A stretch of 64,000 nucleotides of DNA from Silurus meridionalis (taxonomy: Eukaryota; Chordata; Actinopteri; Siluriformes; Siluridae): assembly GCF_014805685.1 (NCBI RefSeq), contig NC_060887.1:12437963-12501962 (forward strand). The letters are read 5' to 3'. Below, piece after piece: positions 21,901-33,700 of this stretch. Made by a program: the position numbers and the translations under genes. The notes beneath the pieces were generated by a model. It did not search any database. It was not told the DNA's origin and was given only the letters and a program-made list of their open reading frames with translations. Numbering within the stretch: position 1 is the stretch's first letter; every line of letters begins with the position of its first letter.

Positions 21901-23040
21901 AAGTCTACAGTGTTCCCCCTTTCTTTCTGTGCCCATCGTTGGGTGGAAAACCTTCCGGGTGTGCAGAGAGCCCTGGAAGTCTGACCATCACTGCTCTTGT
22001 ACATGGAAGCCGTGAAATCGAAGAAACTCTCGAACCATGGAACAGGTAGGCCGTTCTTAAATGCTGTGAATAGGTCTGTGACTGTGTCCTAACCCTGGTG
22101 CTGGTGTGGCCTCGTCATTGTTTTTGTTATATATGGCTAAGTTGAAATGTCCTGCCTTACTGTCTGCCTCTCTCTGTTAGCATCTTATGACACATTTGCA
22201 GCAGCCATGAAGGATCCACTCATCTTGGCCAAATTGCAGTTCTACATGGCACTTGCCAGGACCTTCACTCCCTTCCTGAAAAAATATCAGACAGATGAGC
22301 CTGTGCTTCCATTCCTTCCGAAGGACCTGACTGAGTTGATGATGGTAATAATTTACTTAAAGTGCAACTCACCCCAAATCATTTTTCTTTGCTGATAAAC
22401 TGTATAAATAAGTGTCTAATAGTAATGTCTACATGTCTGGTATTTAATTTTGGTATTTTAGTACATTTTAGTACATTTTCTACCAAAAACCGTTAGCGTG
22501 GTGCCCTCTTCAGCTTAAAACTTTACACTGTACTTGAATTTGAATCGGGCATCACTACTGTGGAGTATAAAATATGCCCAGTCTCGGCCACACCTTCGTA
22601 GCGAGTTGGAATAGCAAGGAATTGTTGAGCCCCCACTCCCCCCGCGCGTCCCTCGGTCTGCTAGGCAACGCCTCCTTTTGCCACATTTTTCAAATCAGAA
22701 ATGTAGGTGCAGTACACCTGCTGGTAGGGGGGTGAGTTGCTCTCTAACATTATAATCACCACTGATTGGGCTCAATTGATATGTTTTGACAATGTGGAGT
22801 TTGTGGTTAGTATGTGTAAAAAAAATAGTGGATACATTGTGCATCAAAATCAGACAATTTGATGCCGGTGATTAATGTGCCGCACCGGACATTTTTGTGT
22901 TTGTCTTTTGACAGAGTCTACTCAGACGCTTCATAAAGAGAGAAGTCCTCCATTAAATCACTGCCCTGCAGCTGACCAAATTGGATGTCACAGACAAGAC
23001 CATCTGGCTCAGCCCACAAGACATCAGCATTGGTCTAGTT

Positions 23041-23428
23041 CAGGTGTGGCCAACCCGCGGCTTCCGAACCGCATGCGGCTCTTTGGCTGGTTTCATGCGG
23101 CTCTTACGTTCATGTTACGTTTTGTTTTTATGATGTGCGTGTTCGCTTCGCTTGAGTTCAATACGGTATTTTAAGACTTAAATGAGCTTGCCCCTACTGG
23201 GAAACTTTGCGGTATATCAGACGAAACAATTGTAATGACTCAATAAAAAAGCGCAGCCAGCACACGGTTGAGAGCAACATGTCTGCGGTGTGCGGATAGC
23301 GATTTGCAAAACATGCAATGCTGAAATTTCAAGAGGGGGTGTATCTGCAAAGAGTTTCTCCAAGTCGGGTTTAATTTATCACCTGAAATCCAAACATCCC
23401 GATTGCCATTCTAAATATGAGAAGAATG
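23041..23428 (+). mobile_element. hAT element terminal piece with BED finger start
   Basis: It opens with the hAT-type terminus CAGGTGTGGCCAACCCGCGG and runs to a BED-type finger frame at 23,290-23,425 (ICKTCNAEISRGG ... LIYHLKSKHPDCHSKYEKN; C-x2-C and H-x4-H). The same piece is on the minus strand at 39,395-40,015. The 3' end of the element is absent here; host sequence resumes at about 23,430. It interrupts the hAT-like gene after DISIG. Confidence 0.7.
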
Positions 23429-24769
23429 GTGTTCCTGGATCCATCAGTAATGTACAGAAAGACCCAGAAAGATGCAGAAAGCACATGAAAGGGCTGGTTC
23501 AGAGGTTTCTAACTCCAGCTAACAGCTAACTGATACTACTGCGGGTAGGAATAAGAAAGGAAAATCATAGGCTACACATTAATTTATCCTAAACCTGATT
23601 GGCTGGTAATGCCCTATAGCCTAATGTCTTTTTTCCCCCCCGCATATTTTCTCATCTGTTTTGTCATAGGAGATGTCATACTGCAGCACTTCAACAGTTT
23701 CCTATCCTTGGAGAGCCGGAGTGAGGACTTTCTCCTTTCCTCCCATGCGGAAGAGGCTGGACATCTTCCTGAGGAGTGCCATGGAACCTTATCCAGAGCT
23801 GTGGGGCTTCTGCAAGAAGCTGCTCATCCTTTCCCACTTCCAAGCTACAGTTAAACGTGGATTCTCTATCAACAAAGAGGTGGAGTCAGACAATATTAAA
23901 GAGGACACTGTGGTCACACGGAGGCTGGTGTGTGATTATATTACACAACACGGAGGTGTTACCAGGTAAGAATGACCCCTGCCTGGACTAGTAAAATGCT
24001 TTTGACTTAAAAGTTGACAGAATCAACATAGTTGGCTTCTTGAGTTTGTCACTGACTCTGGTTCTCTTTTCCCAATCTTATACCTAGGTTCCACTCAGTA
24101 AAGCGCTACTCCAGAGTGTAGCAAGAGCTAGGACCAGATATCGTGCCCATCTTGAGAAAGAAAAGGGAGGCATAATCCCAGGCTCTTAAGAGGAAAGAGG
24201 CAGAGGACTGTCTTCAGGAGCTAAAGGTGAAGAGGAGACGCATACAAGAGGTGTGTGAGGGTCTGGCTAGGGATGCGGATAGGCTGGCTGAGGAGGCTGA
24301 AAGGAAGGCAGGAAGCAAGATGGCTGACCTGATATCCAGGTCCAACCTCTTGCGGAGAGGCCATAAGGAGAAGTTGACGGAACTGTCCTTGATAAAGACA
24401 TTGACTGTGTTTCTTAATTTCATTTAATTTATTGTTGAGTTCAGATTTTCAATGTTTATTGTTCAGGGGTCTCTCAGTTCCCCATATTCCCAGCATGGAA
24501 TAAGTAGCTAGCTCATGTTAAAAAACAACTTAACATTGTTTGGCAAACTTTCTTGTGACCTACTGAAATGTTTTTATTTTTCACACTGCTTGGCTTATCT
24601 TTTACCCATTCCACATTTAAAAAAAATAAATCAACACAAGTTCAAGGATTTTGTTTTTCTTTGCCGGTAGGGACGTGAAATTGGTATTAAATTTTTATAT
24701 AAATGGTCTTAAAAAGGTCTTGAAAAAGACGAATTAAACTTGAAGAAACCTGTAGGAAGCCTGTATAAA

Positions 24770-25573
24770 CCCTCTTTCTCATACATTATCAGGGTTTAAA
24801 GTTTGAGTTTACAGGTGGATGAACTCCATAAGGTCTGTAGTATTGCATTGAGATGTTTTTTCATTATTATTATAATTTTCTGATAGTGTCCTTCATTATG
24901 GCTTTTCCTTGCTTGTATGCATTGTGTGCGTTATTTCCCGGTTTCTTTCTGGATGAGTTAAAAGGGAAACCGAGGTTTGCCCCTTTATTAATGCAGGCTC
25001 TAGGGTCAATTGTGCTGTGACTTGAAAAAAGAAACAATACCATCAGACCTGTCGTTTTGTCGTTATAAGCACTTTTCTAGGTTACAATCGCACCACAACT
25101 GGCTTTTTATTGATACAAACATTAGATTTTTCCTTTATCCCCTTGTGAAATTAAGCTAGGAAAAAGATTTAAACCATACATACATGTAAAGATAATCATA
25201 ATATACACTAATTTTTTACAGTTTTTTTACTGCACTACTTCACCACCTTCACCTGCCAAATACCATTTTAACCACTGCACTTTCTATAAGTAGTTTGGCA
25301 ACTGCCAACTGGCAACACACCACATTAAATTACCCAAATACTAACAGACGGACTTGTTTATAAATTAGATCATGATGTCAGTAAAGTAACATGGTTGCAC
25401 AGTTACATACACTTAGGTTATGCCAAACTTTGCTTTATTGTTAATAGTTCATAGTTATTTCTGAAATTGTGTTCACTTCACTCATTGCACACATTATACA
25501 TTCAGTTATTATATCAAATCTAGGTTTTAATGTAGTTTTTCATATGTGTAATGATTTACAAATATTTTTACAG
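24770..25573. repeat. Left-arm palindrome block (partner 44,325-45,120)
   Basis: Highly similar inverted sequence in the right arm. Over about 330 bases around 25,080-25,400 versus 44,500-44,815 I count only a few substitutions plus one small indel. No ORF. Confidence 0.85.
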
Positions 25574-25689
25574 AGCCATAATGTGAAAAAGGAGGACCAG
25601 GATACAGCCTATTGATGATGCAACATTATGCATTCTGTCATCGATGGACAAGCCATGGCTCATGGAAAAATGGATTGATGCCAATAAAG
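25574..25689 (+). other. Exon-like block with splice signals, present in both arms
   Basis: Preceded by TTTTTACAG and followed by AAG|GTAGTG. One frame reads TRIQPIDDATLCILSSMDKP then WLMEKWIDANKG after an early stop. The partner is 44,210-44,320, minus strand. An L2 tail starts directly downstream (25,690 onward), so the donor may be fortuitous. No family recognised. Confidence 0.3.
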
Positions 25690-25699
25690 GTAGTGATAT

Positions 25700-26435
25700 T
25701 TCAATTTAATCTTTATTTCTATAGCACCTAACATTTAGCAGGTAGAGCCTAGGTGCTGAACAAAGTGAAAAGGGCAATGTGCAAAATAGTGATAGAGTTA
25801 ACATAAAAGTAATAAAATATATCTATCATAAAAGAAAAAAGTAACTAGTAATAATGAAAACAGAAGAGAAATAAATTAAGCATTAAAACACAGCAAATAA
25901 AATAAACGTTAAGAAGCAGGAGACTAAGCAAACCCTCTACAACACAACAAAGGCTTTGGTGAATGTGTGTCTTTAGCTTTAGAAGTAGAGAATTCCCTTT
26001 TAGAGGTGAGATCAGGAGCGAGGGAAATTCAAAGTTAGGAGCTACCACTGAGAAGGTGCGATCACCTCACGATTTATATCTTGTTCTAGGCACTTTGAGC
26101 AGTACGTGATTAGAGGACCTGAAAGTTCAGCCATGGGTGCGCAGATGGATAAGTTGATTTTAAATAGGTGGGGGCGTACCAGACAGATCTGAAAACAAAT
26201 AATAGGATTTTATATTGAATCCTATACTGTACTGGGAGCCAGTGGAGAGAGGAAGTGCAGTGTTCTGAACCAGCTGTAGATAGAGAGTGGACTGAGTAAT
26301 GCCTTAATAAAGAGCAACTAATTAAAAGCATGAATGGCTTTTTCCATGTCTTTTATTGAAACAAAGGCTTCACTTTTGATAGTAAACAGAGTAGAAAGGA
26401 GATTGATTTTACAACTGAGGTTATTTGCTTGTCAG
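25700..26435 (-). mobile_element. L2-like LINE 3' part, left arm
   Basis: Inverted 3' tail AATCTTTATTTCTATAGCAC, followed on the minus strand by ORF2 C-terminal words SSLHWLPVQYRIQYKILLFV and RSVWYAPTYLKSTYPSAHPW. The left copy stops at about 26,435. The right-arm copy continues another ~900 bases upstream into the reverse transcriptase. Confidence 0.85.
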
Positions 26436-26449
26436 TTCACCTGATAAAA

Positions 26450-27285
26450 CACCATTATAGCCCATCCCTCATATGTCTAGGCATCCTTACACATGTAAGT
26501 TTCTAGTGTTGCCCTTGTGGGGCCTGCCCAAACTCATTTTTAGGTTTTATTGTTTGAATTGTATTTAAACACACGCACACACTGGTATCTTGTCTTGTAT
26601 TTTATGGGCCCCCCCGACTGGATCTCACAAGTAATTTGATATCATTTGGGCAACTGTTTTCAGTATCAAAACCTGACTTATTACACGCACATTTGTACAC
26701 ATTATGACCTGATGGTTGTTTTAGACAGGTCTCTAAGATAAGATTGATTGCAGTCCCCTACATATTATTGCAAGACATGAGAATTCTAGAAAAGCCCCTG
26801 ACATGCACTTGGCTCTATTATGTGCTGTTTTAGAAATGTTTTTGCATCAGCTTACTTTGCATATTTCCACATGCATGATTATTTTTAGCGTATAATTCAT
26901 TTTTGGTATTTTTGTTGTATTTCAGGTGACAAACAAGCAGGCTTCTCCTGTGGTCAAAGAGGCTGAGAATTCCAATCACTATTCAAACAGACACGATGGT
27001 AGAACACAGGTAATGTTGTATCTTTTGGATATATTTACTTGCATCATTACTCTCAGCTTGTAGCGTGTTTCATTTGGTTTTTGCTTTGTTACTCGGGTTA
27101 TTACTGTCAGAGGGGTTTCCATTGTGGATTATTCAAACTCTGGTGAATCCAGTATGGATATTCTAAAAGAGCAAGCTCTGACTCCACACCATGATGAAGT
27201 AAATGAACTGTAATGTGCTCTGGAGATGAATTTTTACACCAGTGAAAGCTCTTAAGTTTTGTCAAAATAAACTGTGTTAATGGTG
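26450..27285. repeat. Left-arm palindrome block (partner 35,230-36,075)
   Basis: Near-continuous reverse complement of 35,230-36,075. It includes the uninterrupted target site (CATTATGACCTGATGG, 26,701-26,715) of the retrovirus found in the right arm. Confidence 0.85.
26926..27009 (+). other. 84-nt open exon-like block (left arm)
   Basis: Bounded by acceptor TTTTTGTTGTATTTCAG and donor ACAG|GTAATG. It is exactly 28 codons and open: VTNKQASPVVKEAEN then SNHYSNRHDGRTQ. The right-arm copy (35,505-35,588, minus) keeps length, splice signals and frame, with a Q to R change at codon 5. It could be an exon of a duplicated host gene; no domain was recognised. Confidence 0.35.
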
Positions 27286-27440
27286 TTTCTCTATTTTGTA
27301 TTTGTAATGTTTTCTCAGGGTTGTTCTTAAAACTGTACTTTATTTTGTTGTGAAGCTGTGTGCACATTGTCTGAAGGAACTGCCCTTTTCTAAATATAAA
27401 TACATGCTTTTGAGGACAAAACATGTGAAGAGATTATTTA
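27286..27440. repeat. Left-arm block (partner 32,820-32,970)
   Basis: TTGTAATGTTTTCTCAGGGT and CAAAACATGTGAAGAGATTA recur inverted at 32,820-32,960. In the right arm about 2.2 kb separates this piece from its neighbouring block. Confidence 0.75.
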
Positions 27441-29055
27441 ATGCTACACTATTGCCTAATGTTTTTGGACACCCCCACAAATAATTGCAGAAATGAATTT
27501 AGAAACCGCTGAGTTCCCCCCCTCCCCTTCCTCACAGTGGTTTGACCCACTGCCTGCGTTCCCAGTTCATCTCACCTTCTCTACACACACGAGTCAGGTG
27601 TGTGACTGCGGCTCAATTAATGTTCAATTCCATTAAGTAGGGTATTTTATTCACTTTAAATAAAGCGATTCTCTTTAATGTAGTTACTCATTCATAAATT
27701 AGTTGCGGCAAAAATGCTGATGTAATTTTCCATGAATCTGCTATATTAGCGATTAAAATATGACTTATCTAGTGAACGTTAGCTTGTGTACAATAGCTTG
27801 TAGCATAGTGCACTGACACTAACACACCAAAGCCGTTTCCCCATGCAGTGTTTTATTTGGGACGACTTGGTATAATGTTAACATTAACACACAATTAGCA
27901 TATAGTTTATCTGTGCATTTACTAAATGAGCACTGTGTTACGTCTGAACTGACCCCATTGTATTCTTTTGTATAATCAATTTCTTTTCTGTTCTTAAGTG
28001 TCTTCATCAATTTTAAATAAAAATGTAAACTTTTTTTAATTCCTTGTTTTGCTTTGTCATTGAACCTGAGAAAAGCTTTGAAAATAACCATAATGATGCA
28101 GTCTCCATGCTACAATAATAATGATAAAAACAAAATTTTATACTGTGGGGACACTGTGTCTTTATAAGTACAATTTGACAGTATTGTTTGTGTCCCCTTC
28201 AAAAATTGCTCATGAGAAATTTTATATTTATTGTCCCCCCCCTTATGTTAAATGAAATTTATGCCCATGCATAACGGGTGAAATATGTTGTGGCTCCTTA
28301 AAGAGCAGAGTAGCATTTTGGGAATTGCCTGCCGGCGCATTTTTCCAGTATTACTGCATGTGTGCAAGACCGAGGAATATGTTTTAAGTTCTAAGTTTCT
28401 TTGACTAACCCGTAACGCTGTTGCCAAGAAAAATAAAAAAGCACGAGTTTTGGAAACCTGTCTGTGCTTATGATTTCTGTTGCAACTGGAGTTAGCGAGC
28501 TCCCCCATGACCCAAGCCATAAACGCGTTACAACGGCTTGTATCTAAACAGTAGCCTACCAAGAAAGTCATTGTTCACTGTCTTCCTCCTTCCTTTCACA
28601 ACTATTTCTCTCAGGAGTTTTTCTTTTGGAATCTGCGTGCGTTTAAAAATCACCATCGGTGAATCTTTTCTCCCGATGCCGTGCAACTCAGAACACAGGT
28701 GAAGTGCGTTTTTTTTCCATGCCCGGTTGTTTTCAGCGTGACGAATGATTTGCGTTTCCTGTAGACAGTCCGAGTGAGCGGAAGGTCAAACATCGGAGGA
28801 ACCTCATCCATATTTATGATGTGGTGCGGCCCGATTCAGTGGGAGCGCATCTGATTTAATATAAAGAGTTTCAAGGGTTAACTTTAACCCGTTTGGCAAT
28901 TTCATTGGTCTAATGTTATGGGGCTCAGTTTTTTGGCTTGAATCTTGTGAAACCGGGGAAAACCCAGGAAAAATCCATAAATTAGCCGCTTCTTTGTTTA
29001 AGCCGTGGGGTTCAAAGCGTGGGGAAAAAAGTAGCGGAATATATGATCACATATG
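27441..29055. other. Left-arm-specific sequence without recognised genes
   Basis: At 27,447-27,480 CACTATTGCCTAATGTTTTT and GGACACCCCCAC resemble the end of a Tc1-type non-autonomous element. The rest (AT-rich, with two short GC-rich patches near 28,490 and 28,680) shows no domain, splice set or internal repeat that I can name. Confidence 0.35.
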
Positions 29056-29059
29056 ATCA

Positions 29060-30075
29060 CATAACCCCAATCTTATCGTCCCTACATTGGCTTCCTGTTG
29101 TTTCGAATAGACTACAAACTACTGCTACTCACTTATAAAGCACTAAATGGTTTATCTTCCATGTATCTCTCCAGTCTTTTAACACGCTACAATCCGTCAC
29201 GCTCCCTGAGATCTCAAAACTCTGGGCTTCTTACTAGAATAGCAAAGTCCACTAAAGGCGGTAGAGCATTTTCACATTTAGCTCCCAAACTTTGGAATAG
29301 GCTTCCTGACAGTGTTCGGGGTTCAGACACACTCACCCAGTTTAAGTGCAGATTGAAAACATATCTTTTTAGCAAAGCCTACACATAACACGTCTCACAT
29401 CATAACCTTGTGCTCCAGAAGATGATCAACTTGTGCTGTTTATATAATGAACATAAGCTACGCTAATTTCTCTCCACTGCTTCTCTTTCTCTCCCATCCC
29501 GAGGCTTTGGCCAGCTCCAGTCACGTCCCACCTCGTGAAGATTATGGACTTTAAAGAAGTAGAAGCCGAACTCGCAAACATCCTGAACCATCTAGAGACG
29601 TACCAGTGCCAATTGGATCCCACTGCATGTGTGGAGTTTGACATTGGACCTCCTGGAGTGTTTAAAGGGTCTGGCATGGAGAAGCTGTTGCTGGATCTGT
29701 GATGATCACAAATGTTGAGCTCAGTAGCTCCTACTTTTATACCAAAGACTGTAGAAAGAACATTTACTTATCTTATACTTCAATGCTCACGTTAGTTCTC
29801 TCTCTCCAGTGTTCTGTATTGTTGAAAGATTTATGATCAAACTCTTGATGTCACCCAAAGGAGGATAGGTTCCCCTTTTTAGTCTGGTTCCTCTCAAGGT
29901 TTCTTCCTCATAATATCTAAGGGAGTTTTTCCTTGCCACAGTCGCCACGGCTGCTCATCAGGGATAAATGCACACCATTCACCTTAACTGTTGATTTCTG
30001 TAAAGCTGCTTTGAGACAATGTCTGTTGTGAAAAGCGCTATAGAAATAAACTTGACTTGCCTTGACTTGGACCTC
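29060..30075 (+). mobile_element. L2-like LINE 3' end
   Basis: A frame at 29,098-29,385 encodes the ORF2 C-terminus (YKLLLLTYKALNGLSSMYLS, FSHLAPKLWNRLPDSVRGSD, FKCRLKTYLFSKAYT). It is followed by a ~650-base 3' UTR ending AAAGCGCTATAGAAATAAAC and TTGACTTGCCTTGACTTGG. It is heavily 5'-truncated. It lies directly beside the CCAAT array. Confidence 0.85.
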
Positions 30076-30149
30076 GCAAGGATACCACGTTAGAAACCGA
30101 GCCCCACAAGTGGCTAAAATCCTTTTTTGAAAGAGTTTAGAATTAAAAA

Positions 30150-31253
30150 ATTTTAAAAATCGAATGCTACGCTCTGATTGGCCGAGCCAAAAATCGAATG
30201 CTGCGCTCTGATTGGCCGAGCCAAAAATCGAATGCTGCTCCCTGATTGGCCGAGCCAAAAATCGAATACTGCGTTCTGATTGGACGAGCCAAAAATCGAA
30301 TGCTGCTCTCTGATTGGACGAGGCAAAAATCGAATGCTGCGTTCTGATTGGCCGAGCCAAAATCGAATGCTGCTCCTGATTGGCGAGCCAAAATCGAATA
30401 CTGCGTTCTGATTGGACGAGCCAAAAATCGAATGCTGCTCTCTGATTGGACGAGGCAAAAATCAAATGCTGCATTCTGATTGGACGAGCCAAAAATCAAA
30501 TGCTGCGTTCTGATTGGCCTAGCCAAAAATCGAATGCAGCGTTCTGATTGGACGAGCCAAAAATCAAATGCTGCGTTCTGATTGGCCGAGCCAAAAATCG
30601 AATGCTGCGTTCTGATTGGCCGAGCCAAAAATCGAATACTGCGTTCTGATTGGACGAGCCAAAAATCGAATACTGCGTTCTGATTGGCCGAGCCAAAAAT
30701 CAAATGCTGCGTTCTGATTGGCCGAGGCAAAAATCAAATGCTGCATTCTGATTGGACGAGGCAAAAATCAAATGCTGCATTCTGATTGGACGAGGCAAAA
30801 ATCGAATACTGCGTTCTGATTGGACGAGCCAAAAATCGAATACTGCGTTCTGATTGGACGAGCCAAAAATCGAATGCTGCTCTGATTGGCGAGCCAAAAT
30901 CGAATGCTGCGTTCTGATTGGCGAGCCAAAACCGAATGCTGCTCCTGATTGGCGAGCCAAAATCGAATACTGCGTTCTGATTGGACGAGGCAAAAATCAA
31001 ATGCTGCATTCTGATTGGACGAGCCAAAAATCAAATGCTGCATTCTGATTGGACGAGCCAAAAATCAAATGCTGCGTTCTGATTGGCGAGCCAATCGAAT
31101 GCTGCATTCTGATTGACGAGCCAAAAATCAAATGCTGCTGCGTTCTGATTGGCGAGCAAAAATCGAATGCTGCGTTCTGATTGGCCGAGCCAAAAATCGA
31201 ATACTGCGTTCTGATTGACGAGCCAAAAATCGAATGCTGCTCCCTGATTGGCC
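30150..31253. repeat. 34-bp CCAAT satellite, left array
   Basis: About 33 units. Each contains CTGATTGGCCGAGCC or CTGATTGGACGAGCC, then AAAAATCGAATGCTGCG. On the bottom strand this reads GGCCAATCAG, a perfect NF-Y consensus (RRCCAATSR). Variants alternate A/G in ATCGAAT/ATCAAAT, C/A in GCTGC/ACTGC, and CCGAGC/ACGAGC. Units are near-identical at 34-bp spacing, with a few 31-33-bp units near 30,870-31,200. The array faces the right array head to head. Confidence 0.95.
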
Positions 31254-31270
31254 GATTGGATTTTTGCCTC

Positions 31271-32385
31271 GGCCAATCAGGGATCAGCATTCGATTTTGG
31301 CTCGCCAATCAGAGAGCAGCATTCCATTTTTGGCTCGCCAATCAGAACGCAGTATTCGATTTTGGCTCGCCAATCAGGATCAGCATTCGATTTTGGCTCG
31401 GCCAATCAGAACGCAGTATTAGATTTTTGGCTCGGCCAATCAGGGATCAGCATTCGATTTTTGGCTCGGCCAATCAGAACGCAGCATTCGATTTTTGGCT
31501 CGGCCAATCAGAACGCAGTATTCGATTTTTGGCTCGGCCAATCAGAACGCAGTATTCGATTTTTGGCTCGGCCAATCAGAACGCAGTATTCGATTTTTGG
31601 CTCGGCCAATCAGAGAGCAGCATTCGATTTTTGGCTCGGCCAATCAGAACGCAGTATTCGATTTTTGGCTCGTCCAATCAGAGAGCAGCATTCCATTTTT
31701 GGCTCGTCCAATCAGAACGCAGGATTAGATTTTTGGCTAGGCCAATCAGAACACAGTATTCGATTTTTGGCTCGTCCAATCAGAGCGCAGCATTCGATTT
31801 TTGGCTCGTCCAATCAGAACGCAGCATTCGATTTTTGCGCTCGTCCAATCAGAACGCAGCATTCGATTTTTGGCTCGGCCAATCAGAGAGCAGCATTCGA
31901 TTTTTGGCTCGGCCAATCGGAACGCAGCATTCGATTTTTGGCTCGGCCAATCAGAACGCAGTATTAGATTTTTGGCTCGGCCAATCAGAACGCAGTATTC
32001 GATTTTTGGCTCGGCCAATCAGAACGCAGTATTAGATTTTTGGCTCGGCCAATCAGAACGCAGTATTAGATTTTTGGCTCGGCCAATCAGAACGCAGCAT
32101 TCGATTTTTGGCTCGGCCAATCAGAACGCAGCATTCGATTTTTGGCTCATCCAATCAGAACGCAGTATTAGATTTTTGGCTCGGCCAATCAGAGAGCAGC
32201 ATTCGATTTTTGCGCTCGTCCAATCAGAGAGCAGCATTCGATTTTTTGGCTCATCCAATCAGAACGCAGCATTCGATTTTTTGGCTCATCCAATCAGAAC
32301 GCAGCATTCGATTTTTGGCTCGTCCAATCAGAACGCAGCATTCGATTTTTGGCTCGTCCAATCAGGGAGCAGCATTCGATTTACA
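31271..32385. repeat. 34-bp CCAAT satellite, right array (inverted)
   Basis: About 33 units of the reverse complement: GGCTCGGCCAATCAG, AACGCAGCATTCGATTTTT and variants. The two arrays meet at 31,253/31,271: TCCCTGATTGGCC at 31,241-31,253 pairs with GGCCAATCAGGGA at 31,271-31,283, with a 17-base spacer between. Long open frames in both arrays arise because 3 x 34 bp lacks stops. Confidence 0.95.
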
Positions 32386-32479
32386 ATGCCAAATATTCAC
32401 TTAATAATATTTACTGCAGACCAGAATCATCCCACAAGCGCTGCAGTGTTGGAGATGTTCTGACCCAGTCAGAATATAT

Positions 32480-32486
32480 ACACACC

Positions 32487-32520
<34 letters not shown>
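32480..32520. repeat. (AC)n microsatellite
   Basis: Short (AC)n run just beyond the right CCAAT array, followed by GTGTGTATACACACACGTGG. Confidence 0.85.
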
Positions 32521-32815
32521 TGTATACACACACGTGGACAAAATTGTTGGTACCCTTCGGTCAATGACTCACAATGGTCACAGAAAAAAACTTTAATTTG
32601 ACCAAAGTAAATCAAAATTCTATGAATGTTAACCAATGAAAGTCAGACATTGCTTTTCAAACATGCTTCAACGGAATTATAAAAAAAAAATAAACTCATG
32701 GAACAGGCCTAGACAAAAATGATGGCACCCCTAGAAAAGACTGAAAATAAAGTAACCAAAGGGACATGTTAATTCAAGGTGTGTCCACTAGGAAACTCAG
32801 GAGGAAAATTGATTA
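32521..32815. mobile_element. Tc1/mariner-like element end fragment
   Basis: GGACAAAATTGTTGGTACCC, AATGTTAACCAATGAAAGTC, CAAAAATGATGGCACCCC and CAAGGTGTGTCCACTA are words I recall from the terminal region of a common fish Tc1-type transposon. No transposase sequence is present. Confidence 0.5.
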
Positions 32816-32819
32816 AATA

Positions 32820-32975
32820 ATCTCTTCACATGTTTTGTCCTCAAAAAGCATGTATTTATATTTAGAAAAGGGCAGTTCCTTCAGACAATGTGCACGCAGC
32901 TTCACAACAAAAAGTACAGTTTTAAGAACAACCCTGAGAAAACATTACAAATACAAAATAGAGAAACACCTGTTT
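32820..32975. repeat. Right-arm block (partner 27,286-27,440)
   Basis: Reverse complement of 27,286-27,440, for example TCTCTTCACATGTTTTGTCC and AACATTACAAATACAAAATA. Confidence 0.75.
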
Positions 32976-33089
32976 AGCCTTCGACACAGATTTTGGGACT
33001 CACAGCTGAAATGCCCTACCTAACTTTAAATGTTAACAGTTACTTATAAAAGTGGACTACATACACAATTTAAATATCTTTAAAAAGAA

Positions 33090-33700
33090 GACACTTTGGG
33101 CTTTACTGTCCATTATTCACTGTTTATATTGCTCAAAAAGATAAGTTATAGATGATTAAGTACTGTAAAAAAAAAAAAAAAAAAATCATATATTCGTATA
33201 AATACATGAAATCAGTCCTGGAGCAATCCAGAAAAGTAATGGGTTAAAAGCCACATGTCCCCTGAGTTTATATTTTAAATTGAATGAAGAGATCATAAAA
33301 AATGAGATTCCTACAACTATTTATCTGAGACTATGTCTGGTTCACCCCTCCCCGCCCCACCCAAATTTTAGGACTTGCAGCTCTACCTGACTGAGAAAAA
33401 AAAAAAAAAAAAAAAAAAAAAGACACTGAGCTTTACTGTCAAACATCAAAGTTGATATTGCTCAAAAAGATATGTTATAGATGATGAAGTCCCATAGATA
33501 TACATTTCCTGCATTGAACAGGAAATCAGTCTTGGAGCAATCCAGAAAAGTACTGGGTTGAAAGCCACATGTCTCATGAGTTTATATTTCAAATTTTATG
33601 AAGATTTTCATAACAAATGAGATTACTACAAACATTTATCTGAGACTATGTCTGATCCTTTTCTCCCTCCCCCTGTTTGAGAGACACCTGCTAAACTCAT
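33090..33700. repeat. Two tandem copies of a ~330-bp unit
   Basis: GCTTTACTGTC, TATTGCTCAAAAAGATA, GGAGCAATCCAGAAAAGTA and TTTATCTGAGACTATGTCTG each occur twice, about 330 bases apart. Poly-A runs lie at 33,167-33,185 and 33,397-33,421. Confidence 0.8.

Larger units (their letters stand above)
19985..24430 (+). pseudogene. hAT-like transposase-derived multi-exon gene, decayed
   Basis: Exon-like blocks read in order. 19,999-20,728: N-terminus with a zinc finger (FEAFCTICKKRIQLG ... SHAKSSKHINAL) and then FVLMFDESLNETTKNKQLDV and LGSQFMGHSTAQDLLSH. 20,904-21,020: LNLRDLVSISMNMPSVNWKL. 21,247-21,400: GICGLHTLHNAFKCGFTAW. 21,895-22,040: FCAHRWVENLPGVQ. 22,180-22,345: FYMALARTFTPFLKKYQTDE. 22,912-23,038. 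23,445-23,510: DPERCRKHMKGLVQRFL. 23,670-23,965: FCKKLLILSHFQATV then RGFSINKEVESDNIKEDT. 24,088-24,410: IQEVCEGLARDADRLAEEAE. The order and motifs match a transposase-like family I recall from fish. Early stops, frameshifts (near 20,200 and 23,750) and two inserted repeats show it is dead. The right arm lacks it. Confidence 0.72.

Noticed and set aside
30150..32385. CRISPR-like regular repeats
   Set aside because: The repeats are directly tandem without unique spacers, lie in a eukaryotic genome and are a satellite.
31181..32463. Overlapping open frames up to 284 codons with repeated SIFGSANQNAVFDFWLGQ-like peptides in the CCAAT arrays
   Set aside because: Three 34-bp units make a stop-free 102-base cycle, so long frames appear on both strands and in several phases at once. 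No start, splice or composition argues for a protein.
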